Under the pieces are notes generated by a model. It saw only the letters and a list, made by a program, of their open reading frames with translations. It did not search any database and had not been told where the DNA came from. A program made the position numbers and the translations under genes. This document shows positions 24,532 through 34,800 of a stretch of 64,000 nucleotides of DNA, piece by piece (position 1 is the stretch's first letter; every line of letters starts with the position of its first letter). Source of the DNA: Muscardinus avellanarius (lineage: Eukaryota; Chordata; Mammalia; Rodentia; Gliridae); contig OY726559.1 of assembly GCA_963383645.1 (NCBI GenBank), positions 125,084,721 through 125,148,720 of the forward strand, in the 5' to 3' direction.

Positions 24532-24980
24532 AGCCAGGCGTGATGGCGCACGCTTGTAATCCCAGCGTTTGGGAGGCTGAGACTGGAGGATCACGGTTCG
24601 CGAACAGCCTCAGCTACTTAGTGAGGCCCTCTGCAACTTAGTGAGACCCTGTTTCAAAATGAAGAATAAAAAATAGATGCTGGGCGTGGTGGCGCACACT
24701 TGTAATCCCCGCGCTTGGGAGGTGGAGACAGGAGGATCGCACAGGTTCGAAGCCAGTCGCGCTGGCTTAAGAGACCCTGTTTCCAAATAAAAAGTATAAA
24801 ATAGGTCTGGGACTGTAGCCCGGAGGTAGAAGGGCTTCCAGGAACCTCAGTACTACAAAAAAAAAAAAAAAAAAAAAAAAAAAAGAATAAAAAATAGGGC
24901 AGGGGGTATAGCTCGGAGGTCGAATGCCTCTCGGTTTCATCCCCAGACCCCCACAAAAAATAATAAAATAAAATAAAATT
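24532..24980 (+). mobile_element. B1-dID SINE split by a young copy
   Basis: Outer B1 half 24532-24676, outer ID half 24898-24980, with outer duplication AAAATTCAGTTCT on both sides. Confidence 0.9.
24677..24882 (+). mobile_element. Young B1-dID SINE, nested, with long A tail
   Basis: GCTGGGCGTGGTGGCGCAC to GGAACCTCAGTACTAC(A)n. The 15-bp duplication AAGAATAAAAAATAG is at 24662-24676 and 24883-24897. Confidence 0.93.
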
Positions 24981-24989
24981 CAGTTCTAC

Positions 24990-25762
24990 ATTGCCCCAGC
25001 CACATTTCAGGGGCTCAGCAGTCACGCGTGGTAGGAGCTACAGTGTCATCTGTGCCAGTGTGGAGCGTTTCTGCGATCACAGAGGTTCTGCAGGACAGTC
25101 CTTGCAGAGAGCACTGGCGCGGTCCTTGGACTTAGCTGTCCACTACTTTGCATCTTGTCAAGTGAAAAGAGCTTTGGACCTGGAATCTCTCCCCGAGCCT
25201 CGTTCCCACAGCGTGATGCCTGATGTTCCTATTAGAGGTCATTTCTCAGGTCTTTATTTATATGATTTAGCTCTAAGCAAGATGAGTGCGGTCTAGCGTC
25301 CGCTGTACCACACTGCACCTGTCATCAGCAGCCATCCACTGGACACTTCACTTGTTAAGAGGATGGATGTCATGTTATGTGTTCTTACCACAACAAAACA
25401 AAATTTCATAAATGATTTTATCTCACCTGTCAGCTGTATCAGGAGCTAGAGGTGCTGAAGCACTGTGTTGAGATGGACCTGGTGGCTGGTGATAAATCAG
25501 GGAAGATCCAAGGTGGAGCAGCCCCGGGAAGAGACTGAGGAGGCGCTGCGTGTGCTGTCTCCCGTGATTGCCCCAGAGTGTTCTAGCGGGTCAGGTGCCT
25601 GGTATGGGCTCTTTGGAGACTCTTGAGTGATTTTGATGTTACCCAGTGAGGGGACCTGGCAGACCCAAGACCAATGAGGCAAAGTGGCCCCTCTTGGGAA
25701 ATTTAGAGGGCACCAAAAACGTTCACAATTGAGATAAACACTATTTTAATGCAATATATATA
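24990..25762. other. Intergenic; possible old DNA-transposon trace at 25000-25110
   Basis: ATTTCAGGGGCTCAGCAGTC and GCGTTTCTGCGATCACAGAGG resemble an old mammalian MER-type repeat, but only weakly. The 101-codon frame over it has no family features. Confidence 0.35.
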
Positions 25763-25962
25763 TTGGTACTGAGGATTGAACCCAGGGTCATTCTACCTCC
25801 AAACTACACCCCTAGCCCTATTTTTTATTCTTTATTTTGAAACCAAGTCTCACTGAGTTGTGGAGAGCTTCACTAAGTAGCTGAGGCTGCCTTGAACCTG
25901 CAATCCTCCTGTCTCAGGCTCCCTAGTATTGGGATTATAGGCTTGTGCCACCATGCCTAGCT
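25763..25962 (-). mobile_element. B1-dID SINE
   Basis: TTGGTACTGAGGATTGAACC to CACCATGCCTAGCTC. Confidence 0.86.
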
Positions 25963-26140
25963 CAAAAGATCAAATCCTAAAGAAAGGCCAGAATCCAACC
26001 ATGCACTGTGGTACCATTTTTATATTGAGGCAAAAGGAAAAATGTGTCCTCCTATACATATTTTAATGCAATTTTATGTAAAAAATGGACATTTGGTTTA
26101 GTTTGATTTTTAGAAATATTACAAAAAATGTTATTTAATA

Positions 26141-26228
26141 GCTGGGGATTATAGCTCAGTGGTATAGTGCTTGCCTAGCATGTGGCGGGTCCTAGGTTTG
26201 ATCCCAGCACCGCTAAAAGAAAAAAAAA
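26141..26228 (+). mobile_element. ID element (tRNA-derived SINE monomer)
   Basis: GCTGGGGATTATAGCTCAGT (A-box region), GCTTGCCTAGCATG, and GGTTTGATCCCAGC (B-box region), then A9. This is the classic rodent ID body, distinct from the altered ID half of the fused SINEs. It is not a functional tRNA gene: the acceptor pairing is lost and it ends in an A tail. Confidence 0.9.
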
Positions 26229-26279
26229 TAGGGCTGGGGGTATGGCTTGGAGGTATAATGCCCCTGCATTCAGTTTCCC

Positions 26280-26337
<58 letters not shown>
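26229..26337 (+). mobile_element. ID half of a B1-dID SINE with (CA)27 tail
   Basis: GGGCTGGGGGTATGGCTTGG to TTCCCAATAAC followed by CA repeats at 26284-26337. Confidence 0.82.
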
Positions 26338-26340
<3 letters not shown>

Positions 26341-26880
26341 GAGAGAAAGAAAAGGAAAATGTTTTAATGTTACTTAGCCTGGCTCCTGGGGCTTTTTGCA
26401 CTCCAGGTGAGAGCCTCACTGCCCTGACCCTAATCCTGGCCCTGCTCAATGTCTAGAAATATGGAGCTAAGTTCAGGGCTCAGTTATTGTGATTAGCTTA
26501 TCCGGGGGTGTCTGATTGCCTTAAGATGGTCTCTGGTCTGTTTTCATCCTTAATTGCCATGCTTTGTCTAATTTTCGAACCTGTGACTCAACTTTTCTTG
26601 GAACTAGGTTGGGCTACAAATAAAACAAAGATCTGACTGTGATCTGTGACTCTATATTGAGCTCTGGAAGAAGAGGGAAAGGAGCAAAGATGTTTGCAGG
26701 TTTCTACCCTTTGGGGCTGGGCAGGCCGATCGGACTTCTGGGATTCGCTGGCCTCTGCTGCCCCCTCGTGGAGAGAATAGGAACTTTAGGAAATCTGTTT
26801 CAACTGGGACAACCCGGAGCCCAGGAAAGCCTTCCTTAGCAAAGGGTTTTAAGTGAATTCCAGGCAGATCAGCGGGTGCC
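26338..26880. other. Intergenic, nothing recognised
   Basis: About 540 bases, no recognised repeat or gene. Confidence 0.5.
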
Positions 26881-26884
26881 ACTC

Positions 26885-27052
26885 TCCTGTTCTTTTTTTT
26901 TTCCCTTGTTTCTTTCCTTTTCTCTTTTATTCTTTCTTTTAGTTTTCTCTTCTTTTCTTTCTCTAGCCCCCTCCCTCCCGTCTCCACCTCCACCTCCACC
27001 ACCTCCTCCTCCTCCTCCTCCTCCTCCTCCTCCTCCTCCTCCTCTTCTTCTG
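26885..27052. repeat. CT-rich tract with (CTC)n
   Basis: Pyrimidine-only DNA for about 165 bases: TTTC/TTCC mixtures, then CTCCAC, then perfect CTC triplets (27003-27043). Long glutamate- or glycine-rich frames on the minus strand are a by-product of the triplets. Confidence 0.9.
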
Positions 27053-27146
27053 TGCACATAACCAAGATGTTTTTATTTCAATGTTTAAAGCCATGTTATT
27101 TGCAAGTAGTGCCCAGTTCCATTCTTCTTTTAGATTAAATTAAAAG

Positions 27147-27351
27147 GTGTGTGTGGTTTACTAGGGTTTGAACTCAGAAGCATCTACCTCTGGACCACAC
27201 TCCCAGCTTAATTTATATTGTTTGTTCTGAAGCCAGGTCTCACTCAGTTTATGAGAGTCTCCTACTTGCTGAGGCTGTCCTCAAACCTACGGTCCTTCTC
27301 TCTCAGCCTCCCAGTTACCGGGATTACTGTATGCCACCACACTGCACTTAA
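27147..27351 (-). mobile_element. B1-dID SINE, diverged
   Basis: TAGGGTTTGAACTCAGAAGC to ATGCCACCACACTGCAC. Confidence 0.78.
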
Positions 27352-27924
27352 AAGTTATTTTTTAAACCAATACATAAAACATCCATTTTGAGTCACTGAA
27401 ACCCTTTGTCCTTGGGGCTTGCACAGTAAGTGAGGTGCCCGAGGTCACTCCATTGTGAAGAGCAGGTTCACACCCTGGGTGTGTCTACAAAGACCAGACT
27501 TCTAATTGCTGCATTGCTTATTTTTCTCCAGTGGTATGGAGAACATTGTGATCTCAATTTTGCTGGTTATTATAATCCAACTCTCACTTTCTAGAACAGA
27601 GAGCCCATCCCAGAGAACTTGGAAGGGAAGTGGGCTTTGAGAAGGGTAAGCAGGGCAGCATGAGAAACAGATTGTGGCCGGGACACTGACGGGCACTGAC
27701 CCTGCTTGAAGACGGCGCTGGGCAAACCCCATCTTGGGGAGTCTAAGGCGGAGGGAGAGTGCTGCGGAGGGAGCACAGTCGTGGATTCCAGGTGTGGCAA
27801 GCGACAGTGCTTTGGGAGACAACAAAGGCACAGGCTGGAGGGCATGGGAGAGGATAGTGAAGGCTGGGCCGCCAGGAAAGTCCCGGCTGAGCAGGTGCCC
27901 TGGAAGCAAAGCCCTAAGGAGAAG
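27352..27924. other. Intergenic, unassigned sequence before the minisatellite
   Basis: No known repeat seen. GA-rich on the + strand from 27700 onward. Confidence 0.45.
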
Positions 27925-28412
27925 GAGGAGGAGCCGACCATGTGTGAGGAGGACTGTCCAGGGGAGGAGCCGACCATGTGTGGGGAGGACTGACCATGTG
28001 TGGGGAGGAGCCGACCATGTGTTGGGGAGGACTGTCCAGGGGAGGAGCCAACCATGTGTGGGGAGGACTGGCCATTTGTGGGGAGAATCGTCCAGGGGAG
28101 GAGCTGACCATGTGTGGGGAGGATTGTCCAGGGGAGGAGCCGACCATGTGTGGGGAGGACTGACCATGTGTGGGGAGGATCGTCCAGGGGAGGACTGACC
28201 ATGTGTGGGGAGGATCGTCCAGGGGAGGACTGACTATGTGTGGGGAGGATCATCCAGGGGAGGAGCCGACCATGTGTGGGGAGAATCGTCCAGGGGAGGA
28301 TTGGCCATTTGTGGGGAGGATTGACCATTTGTGGGGAGGATCGTCCAAGGGAGGAGCCGACCATGTGTGGGGAGGACTGACCATGTGTGGGGAGGACCGT
28401 CCAGGGGAGGCC
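27925..28412. repeat. GC-rich minisatellite, ~20 + ~17 bp modules
   Basis: Two modules alternate irregularly: GACCATGTGTGGGGAGGA and a GTCCAGGGGAGGAGCC type. About 18 copies of the first module are seen, with variants CATTTGTGG and GACTATGTGTGG. Both strands stay open: a 282-codon frame on the minus strand (27591-28439) and frames of 60-154 codons on the plus strand. No splice, start context or family resemblance supports coding. Confidence 0.92.
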
Positions 28413-29906
28413 AAGTGCAAGCCCAAGGCCAAAGCTCATCCTTTAATACTCTGAACAGCCAGATGAGGCTGACCCTGGCACTCACACTTCGTAGTCAAGG
28501 AACTGAAGGGACTCACTTCCCCAGAACCCGGGCCCCCAAAGGAGCAGGCGGGCCACCTCCTGGTTTACACATGGAGCGCTGCGGAGGGCTCTTTCTCTGG
28601 GAAGTGGATGGAACGCTGCCGGGGGAGTCACCCTGACATGGCCGGTGTACAGGGGTGGGAGCCATTGTGTGGGCACTGGCCTTGGCCTCCCTTCAGAAAC
28701 CCACCAGAGACGGTGAGTCAGTGGCCTGCCTCTGCCTCTGTCCTCTGTCCCCAGCTCGCAGCCTGGTGCCAGCCTTCTGTTCAGGCCTCGCCCACCCAGC
28801 GGGGTGTTCAGTTCTAGTGCTCACAGCTCTAAGACCTGCAGGCGTCTCCACTTCCCCGTGGATTTCCTGAGAGGGGAAGTTGAATAGTCACGGTTCTCCT
28901 GTTTGTTCATTTCTGCTACAAATTTACTTTGGAGGCTGGAGCCTGAGCCCCGCACCTCGTGCGCCACCACGGGGCTTCACCCTCAGCCTGCCACGAATTT
29001 ATTGAGCGCGTACCTTGTCTGACATGGTGGTGTGATGAGTCCTCAAGGAACTGCCTCTCCAGGTAGAGGACAGGTACTAAAGTCACAATTTCCATCACTG
29101 TCATAAAATAAATTTACGGAGAAGAATGTGGGAGCTCCGGCCTAAACCTAGCCGCCGCCCCATACGCCTTTTTCACAGCCAAAGAACTGATGTCATCACC
29201 CTGCAGCCGCTGTCTCTTCCTGCAGGGGTCAGCGCTGCCCGCTGCCTCTCCTGCACCGCCCTTCAGGGCACCTCAGCCGGGCTGCCCACTATTCTCATGA
29301 CCACAACCCTCTGTTGCCCATTCCAGGCTCCGCGCTGGGGGCTGGGCTTCGTGGCTTTGTGGCAAGTGAGGTGGGCACAATCCCTCCTTTTTGGGGTGCA
29401 GGCACGCACCACAGTGCTCAGCTGGCTGTTATGTTTCTTAAGTTGTTTGTGATCTAGAAAAGTCCACCCATTTCTTTTCTCCATACTGAGGCTGGAGCCA
29501 TCCGTCCTCCTGGTTTCCCGCCCTCGGGGTTTGTCTGGTTGCCTATGTGTTTGTCCTGAAGCTTGCTCCGGTCTCTGCCACTTGCAAGGCTCCGCTTTGC
29601 ATCAGGTGGGGGAGCACACAGTGTCTGGAGTCTGGCCAGCCTCAGTCTCCAGCTTAGGGTGGTGGCAGCGGATCAGCCATTGCAGTTAGGGCTCCCCCTC
29701 GCTCTCAGTGAGCAGTCCAGGGAGGAGCACCTAGGTGCCGCCCACCTCGTACTCCACGGTGACTTTGGTTGATCCTGTCCAGAAGCAACGTCTCCACTCT
29801 CATGTCATCATTTCTGGCTACATCAATCCTCTGTTTTCTATTTGGACGGGCGTTCTTATCAACGGGGATTGTCCTTTCAGTGCCTCTCTCTTAAAGAAGT
29901 AAGCAG
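28413..29906. other. SINE-free GC-rich intergenic segment
   Basis: Nearly 1.5 kb with no SINE, unlike its flanks. Frames up to 108 codons exist but no recognisable protein or exon. It could hold an unrecognised regulatory or transcribed element; nothing specific is seen. Confidence 0.4.
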
Positions 29907-30358
29907 TTACTGGGCGTCGTGGTGCACACCTGTAATCCCAGTCTTGGGAGGCTAAGACAGGAGGATCGCAGATTTGAGAAAAGCCTCAGCAAGTAGTGAG
30001 GCTCTCATCAACCTAGCAAGACCCTGTTTCAAAATAAAGATAAAATAGGAGCCAGGCGTGGTGGTGCATGCTTTTAATCCCAGTATTTGAGAGGCTGAGA
30101 CAGAAGGATCGCAGGTTCATGGCCAGCCTCAGATACTTAGTAAGGTCCTCCACAACTTAGTGAGATCTTGTTTCACAATAAAGGATAAAAATAGGGTGTA
30201 GCTTAGAGGTAGAATGCTTCTGGGTTTCATCTCTAGCATGCACATGTGCGCGCGCACACCCACACACAAATTAAAATAGGGAGGGGGGTGTAGCTTAGAG
30301 GTAGAATGCCCCAGTGTTCAATCTCCAATACTACAGCAACTAACTAAATAAATACAAA
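29907..30358 (+). mobile_element. B1-dID SINE with a second copy nested between its halves
   Basis: Outer B1 half 29907-30049, inner full copy 30050-30271 with a CA/CG-rich tail, outer ID half 30281-30358. The duplication TAAAATAGG borders the inner copy. Confidence 0.85.
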
Positions 30359-30626
30359 TAACACAGCTTAATTCATATGTTTTAAAAGCCATTGTCCCTA
30401 TTATTTATACAACACGAATGTCCTCTCCCCAGACTGTAATCTATTTGAAGTTTGGCTCACATTTGTCCAAATAGTTCAAAATGTCTAACAGAAGATAGAT
30501 ACAAACCACACAGACGTGTGGGCTGCCCAAGGCCTCAGGTGCCCTGACCGTGGTGCACGTATGACAGCTCTTTGTAGTGAAACTCTGTCTCAGGCCCCTT
30601 AGAAACTCTAGTCAATAATTCCAGAT

Positions 30627-30851
30627 GGCTGGGCGTGGTGGTGCACGCTTGTAATCCCCGCTCTTGGGAGGCTGAGACAGGAGGATCGCACAGGTTCGAA
30701 GCCAGCCTCATCTGGCTTAAGAGACCCTGTTTCCAAAATAAAATATAAAATAGGTCTGAGAGTGTAGCCTGGAGGTAGAAGGTCCCTGGGTTTAATCCTT
30801 AGTACTGCAAAAATAAATAAATAAATAAATAAATAAACAAATAAATAAATA
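30627..30851 (+). mobile_element. B1-dID SINE with (AAAT)n tail
   Basis: GGCTGGGCGTGGTGGTGCAC, AGGTTCGAAGCC B box, TCTGAGAGTGTAGCCTGGAGG, then AAAT/AAAC repeats. The old L1 starts directly after it. Confidence 0.9.
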
Positions 30852-31288
30852 GAATTGTGTTGCTATGAACATGGGTATGCATATATTACTGTAGTTCTCT
30901 GTTTTCAACCTTTTGGTAAACATACCCAGTAGTGGTATGACTGGATCATATGGCGGATTCACTCCCAGTTTTCTAAGGAATCTCCACACTGATCTCCATA
31001 GCTGCTGAACTAGTTTGCACTCCCACATTCTCGCCATCATTTATTGTTATTTGACTTCTTTATGATTGCCATTCTAATTGGGGTTAGACAGAATCTCAGT
31101 ATACTTTTGATTTGCATCTCCCTGATTGCTAATGATGTGGAACATTTTTTCATGCATCTATCGGCCATTTGGTTTTTTTGTTCTCAGCTCTATTTATGTG
31201 GTGAATAACATGTATTGATTTGTGTATGTTGAATCAGTCTCACTTTCCTGGGATAAAACCAACTTGGTTGTGGTGTACAACTCTCTTG

Positions 31289-31525
31289 ATATATATATAT
31301 ATATTTTGTGTGTGTGTGTGTGTGTGTGTAGTACCGGACATGGAACCCAGGGGCCTTCTGCCTCAGGGCTATATCCCCAGACCTATTTTATATTTTATTT
31401 GGAAACAGTGTCTCACTAAGTTCCTGAGAGCCTCAGCTAAGTCGCTGAGGCTGACTTTGAACCTGCGATCCTTCTGTCTCAGCCTCCAAAGTACAGGGAT
31501 AAGTGTGTACCACCATGCCTGGCTT
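31289..31525 (-). mobile_element. B1-dID SINE with (AT)n(GT)n tail in the host L1
   Basis: ATATATAT then GTGTGTGT, then AGTACCGGACATGGAACCC. The sequence TCTTGATAT occurs before (about 31283) and after the element. Confidence 0.85.
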
Positions 31526-31892
31526 CTTGATATGGTTTGAATGCACATAGCTAGTATTTTGTTTAGAGTTTTTTCATCTCTGTTCATCAGTGATATTGGT
31601 CTGTAATTTTTTTCCCCCTGAGGTATCTTTATTTGGTTTTGGTAGTAGTGTGATACTGACCTCATAGAAGGACTTTGGAAGAATTCTTTCTCTTTCAATT
31701 TCATGGAACAAGTTGTGGAGTATTGGGTTTAGTTCTTCTCTAAAAGTTTGTAGAGTTCAGCTGGAAATCTTTCTGGGCCTGAGCTTTTCTTTGATGGCAG
31801 AATTTGTATTGCTGTTTCTATTTCTTTGCTTGCTATTGGTCAGTTTAGGCTTTCTATGTCTTCTTGGTTCAAATTAGGTTATATGTGCTTAG

Positions 31893-31902
31893 AAATCTGT
31901 CA
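31893..31902. repeat. Target-site duplication, left copy (AAATCTGTCA)
   Basis: Matches 41449-41458. With the intervening block removed, the host L1 reads smoothly (GCTTAGAAATCTGTCAATTC), which defines the outer insertion. Confidence 0.88.
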
Positions 31903-32793
31903 GGTTTGGACTTCCGGGAAGATGGCGACCAAGAAAAGCAGCGTTTACGAACCCTGCTAAAACTCAATCTCTATTGCCACAAAATCAGCGGTTTTCATAG
32001 CCAGAAAATGCCATCAGCAGAGAAATAAAAAATGTAAACACAAGGGACAGAGAAAAAAAAGACTAGAAGAACAACCAGAGACCAGAAATCAAGCCTGCAA
32101 TGCAGCAGTGGGGCCACGCCAGCACCATCTTCCCTCACAGCACCAGGATCCAGAGAGGAAAGGTAAACAAGGAGCTGAAGTGAGCAGCTGTGGATCATTC
32201 AGGTATAATTCAGCAGTTCTTTCAGCACAAAGAACGTCTAAAACTCCCAGTGGTCTAGCTCATCACGCCTTCCAGGGACTCAGAACAGAGCTCAAAACCA
32301 GAAAAGAAATATGCCAGCCTCAAAGCCGAGGGCATGGCAGCAGCGCCATATTGCCAGCAGCGACAGCCTCAAAGCTGAGGGTGTGGCAGCGGCGCCATAT
32401 TGCCAGCAGTGGCAGCGAGTTCACTGCGCCCTCGACAGCTCCTGATCAACACGCACAATAACCGTGAGTGAAATTGTGGCCCCTAAAGGAGAAATACCTG
32501 TACTGCATGCTCAGGGACTTTGATAATCTCCCTGGGTCTGAGATTTTGCAGTCCAACCCAGTGAAGGAGTAGCAGTGGCAGAGATACCACACACTAGTCG
32601 CAGCTCCCCGTGTGAAAATGCTCAGCCCGGAACCCCCACAGTCTAGCGTAGCCTCGATTAACTTCCTGGGTCTGAGATTTTGCGATACAACCCAGTAAAG
32701 GAGTAGTGGCAGCTGAGATTACCACAGACTCGAGATACAGAGCACCCTAAGTAAAGTCGTAGTGACCCAGGGAAGGCACAGAATTCTGAAATC

Positions 32794-33550
32794 ATGGGAA
32801 AGAGGAACAACAATAGAGCAATGAATGCCCGCAACCCCATATTATCAGAACCTGATAACACAGAAATTCAGAGATCTCCAGAAGACCAAATCAGGAATAT
32901 AACTGTAGAAATAATACAGGACCTTTGAAAAGAATTTAGAGAGAGTCTAAAAGACATAAAAGATGCAATCATTGAGGTAAAGGCCTCAATTCAAAGTATA
33001 AACAACCGATTAGACTACATGGAGAATAGAATCTCACTCCTTGAAGATGATCACTCAAAAAATGAACACATAATTTAGAACTTAGAAAAAAAATCAGACA
33101 GCAGGAATCTGACATTGAAGAAATATGGGCCCATTTTAAGAGAGCTAACCTAAGAATAATCGAAATAGAGTAGGGAAAAGAAGGTGAAACCAAAGGTATC
33201 AATAATCTCTTCAAAAGGCAACAAAAACAAAGGGCCAAGTGACATTCAGAGGCAAACCAATTAGAATCACTCCAGACTTCCCAAACCAAGTCATGAGAGC
33301 CAGAAGGGCTTGGAGTAACATATTCCAAACTCTGAAAGAAAACAACTTCCAGCCAAAAATTTCCTACCCAGCAAAACTTTCTATCAAATTAGATGGAGAA
33401 ATAAGAAGCTTCCATGACAAACAGAAACTGAAGGGATTTATGTCTTCAAAACCAGCACTAGAGAAAATACTCAAAGAGATTAACTACAAAGAAAAAATAG
33501 GTGACACACACCAGAACCAGAGAAACAAGAGTTTCCATCCAACAGTTAAC
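32794..33550 (+). pseudogene. Decayed L1 ORF1 in HAL1-like copy 1
   Basis: Starts M-G-K-R-N-N-N-R-A-M-N and runs through a coiled-coil stretch (K-E-F-R-E-S-L-K-D-I-K; S-I-N-N-R-L-D-Y-M-E-N-R-I-S) to a C-terminal RNA-binding domain with Y-P-A-K-L-S and H-D-K-Q-K-L. In-frame stops occur at about 32925 and 33076. The internal deletion joins TCTTCAAA directly to AGGCAACAAAAAC, removing the RNA-recognition-like middle. Product would have been the L1 nucleic-acid chaperone. Confidence 0.82.
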
Positions 33551-34396
33551 TAAGATTGGTTATCTGTGGAGATTCATTACTTATGTTAGTCTTTTACCTA
33601 TCTCTAAATGGTATTGTTTGCCTTTATTGTTAATTTTTAGGATTTCTAGTTGGAATATTAATATACCTTCAGATATAGCATTTGGAAATATTTTATCCCA
33701 TTCTATTAGTAACTGTTAACTCTGTTTACATTGTCTTTGGATATACAATATTTTTTTTATTTTTTAGGGAGTTTGTTTACCCTTTTGTTGCCTGTGCCTT
33801 TGAAATCATATCCAAGAAATCACTGCCAATTTCAATGTTGTGAGGTTTTATGACCCAGATTTTCTCCTAAAAGTTTATAGTCTTAAGATTTATATTTAGG
33901 TCTTTTATCTATTTTGAGTTAATATTTGTATATGGGATTAGGTAAGGGTCCAATTTTATTCTTTTCCATGTAATTATTATGTTTCAACAATATTTAGTTA
34001 AAAGATTATTATTTCCACCACCAAACGTTCGTGGAAACCTTGTCAAAAATAACTTGACAATATAGGGAAGAATTTAGCTCTAGGCTTTTATTTAACTCCA
34101 ATGGTTTATATATCTGCCTTTAGAATAGTACTGCACTGTTTCAATTATTGTAGCTTTATATGGTTTGAAATCAGAAAATATATATCTTCTAGCTTTGTTC
34201 TTTTTCAAGATCGTTTTGGGTATCTAGAGTCCATTTTCCATATTAGGATAGATTTTTTTCTGAAAAATAAATATATAAATATATGATAGTTTCACCTAAA
34301 AAAATAGAAAAAAATATTCTCTGGTAAGAAAGAAATATTGAAATGTTATCTTTAAGTCATCAAAAGCTTGGTATCAGACAAATGAAACTGTTATGT

Positions 34397-34411
34397 GAGA
34401 TTATCATTTTT
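34397..34411. repeat. Target-site duplication, left (GAGATTATCATTTTT)
   Basis: The identical 15 bases are at 39665-39679. The undisturbed site is preserved, slightly diverged, in HAL1-like copy 2 near 41250 (GTGAAATGATCATTGTTAATTTTGG), which confirms the insertion point. Confidence 0.93.
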
Positions 34412-34429
34412 TTAAATTTATTTTTTAAA

Positions 34430-34800
34430 TTGGTGCATTGTAGTCATATATCAATCACATTGGAGTACAAGACTTGAGAGGATATACAAGCACACATCAT
34501 CCAATTAGCCCTCCTCTAGCCCCCATCCCATTCCCTCCCCCTCCCTCCATCGCAAGCTTCTTTGGTGATTTACTTTGATACATTTGTTTATGTACCTCCT
34601 GCGTTTTAAAGAGGCTCCGTCCTCCAGTATTACATACCCTCTGATTGGTCACATTAGTTGCTTCACTATAGGGCCCTTTCTATAGCTCAACCTCTTCCTG
34701 TTGCCCTTTTCCTCCTAGTTATTGCTGATTAAGAGAAGCGTCTGATTTATATTTTCTGCGATATTTCTCTGTGCATGCTGCGTTGCAAGTACCGATCCCA
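34430..34800 (-). mobile_element. 3' module of the VNTR composite element
   Basis: Reverse complement shows GCATGCACAGAGAAATATCGC, TATAGAAAGGGCCCTATAGTG, GTGACCAATCAGAGGG, CCTCTTTAAAACGC, then a G/A-rich run and the L1-like terminus. It matches 52250-52600 over its whole length with scattered differences. Confidence 0.88.

Noticed and set aside
26141..26228. tRNA gene
   Set aside because: A-box and B-box traces are present, but stem pairing is lost and it ends in an A tail. It is an ID SINE.
27591..28439. 282-codon minus-strand frame
   Set aside because: It lies over a minisatellite and reads as its translation. Plus-strand frames are equally open and no family resemblance is seen.
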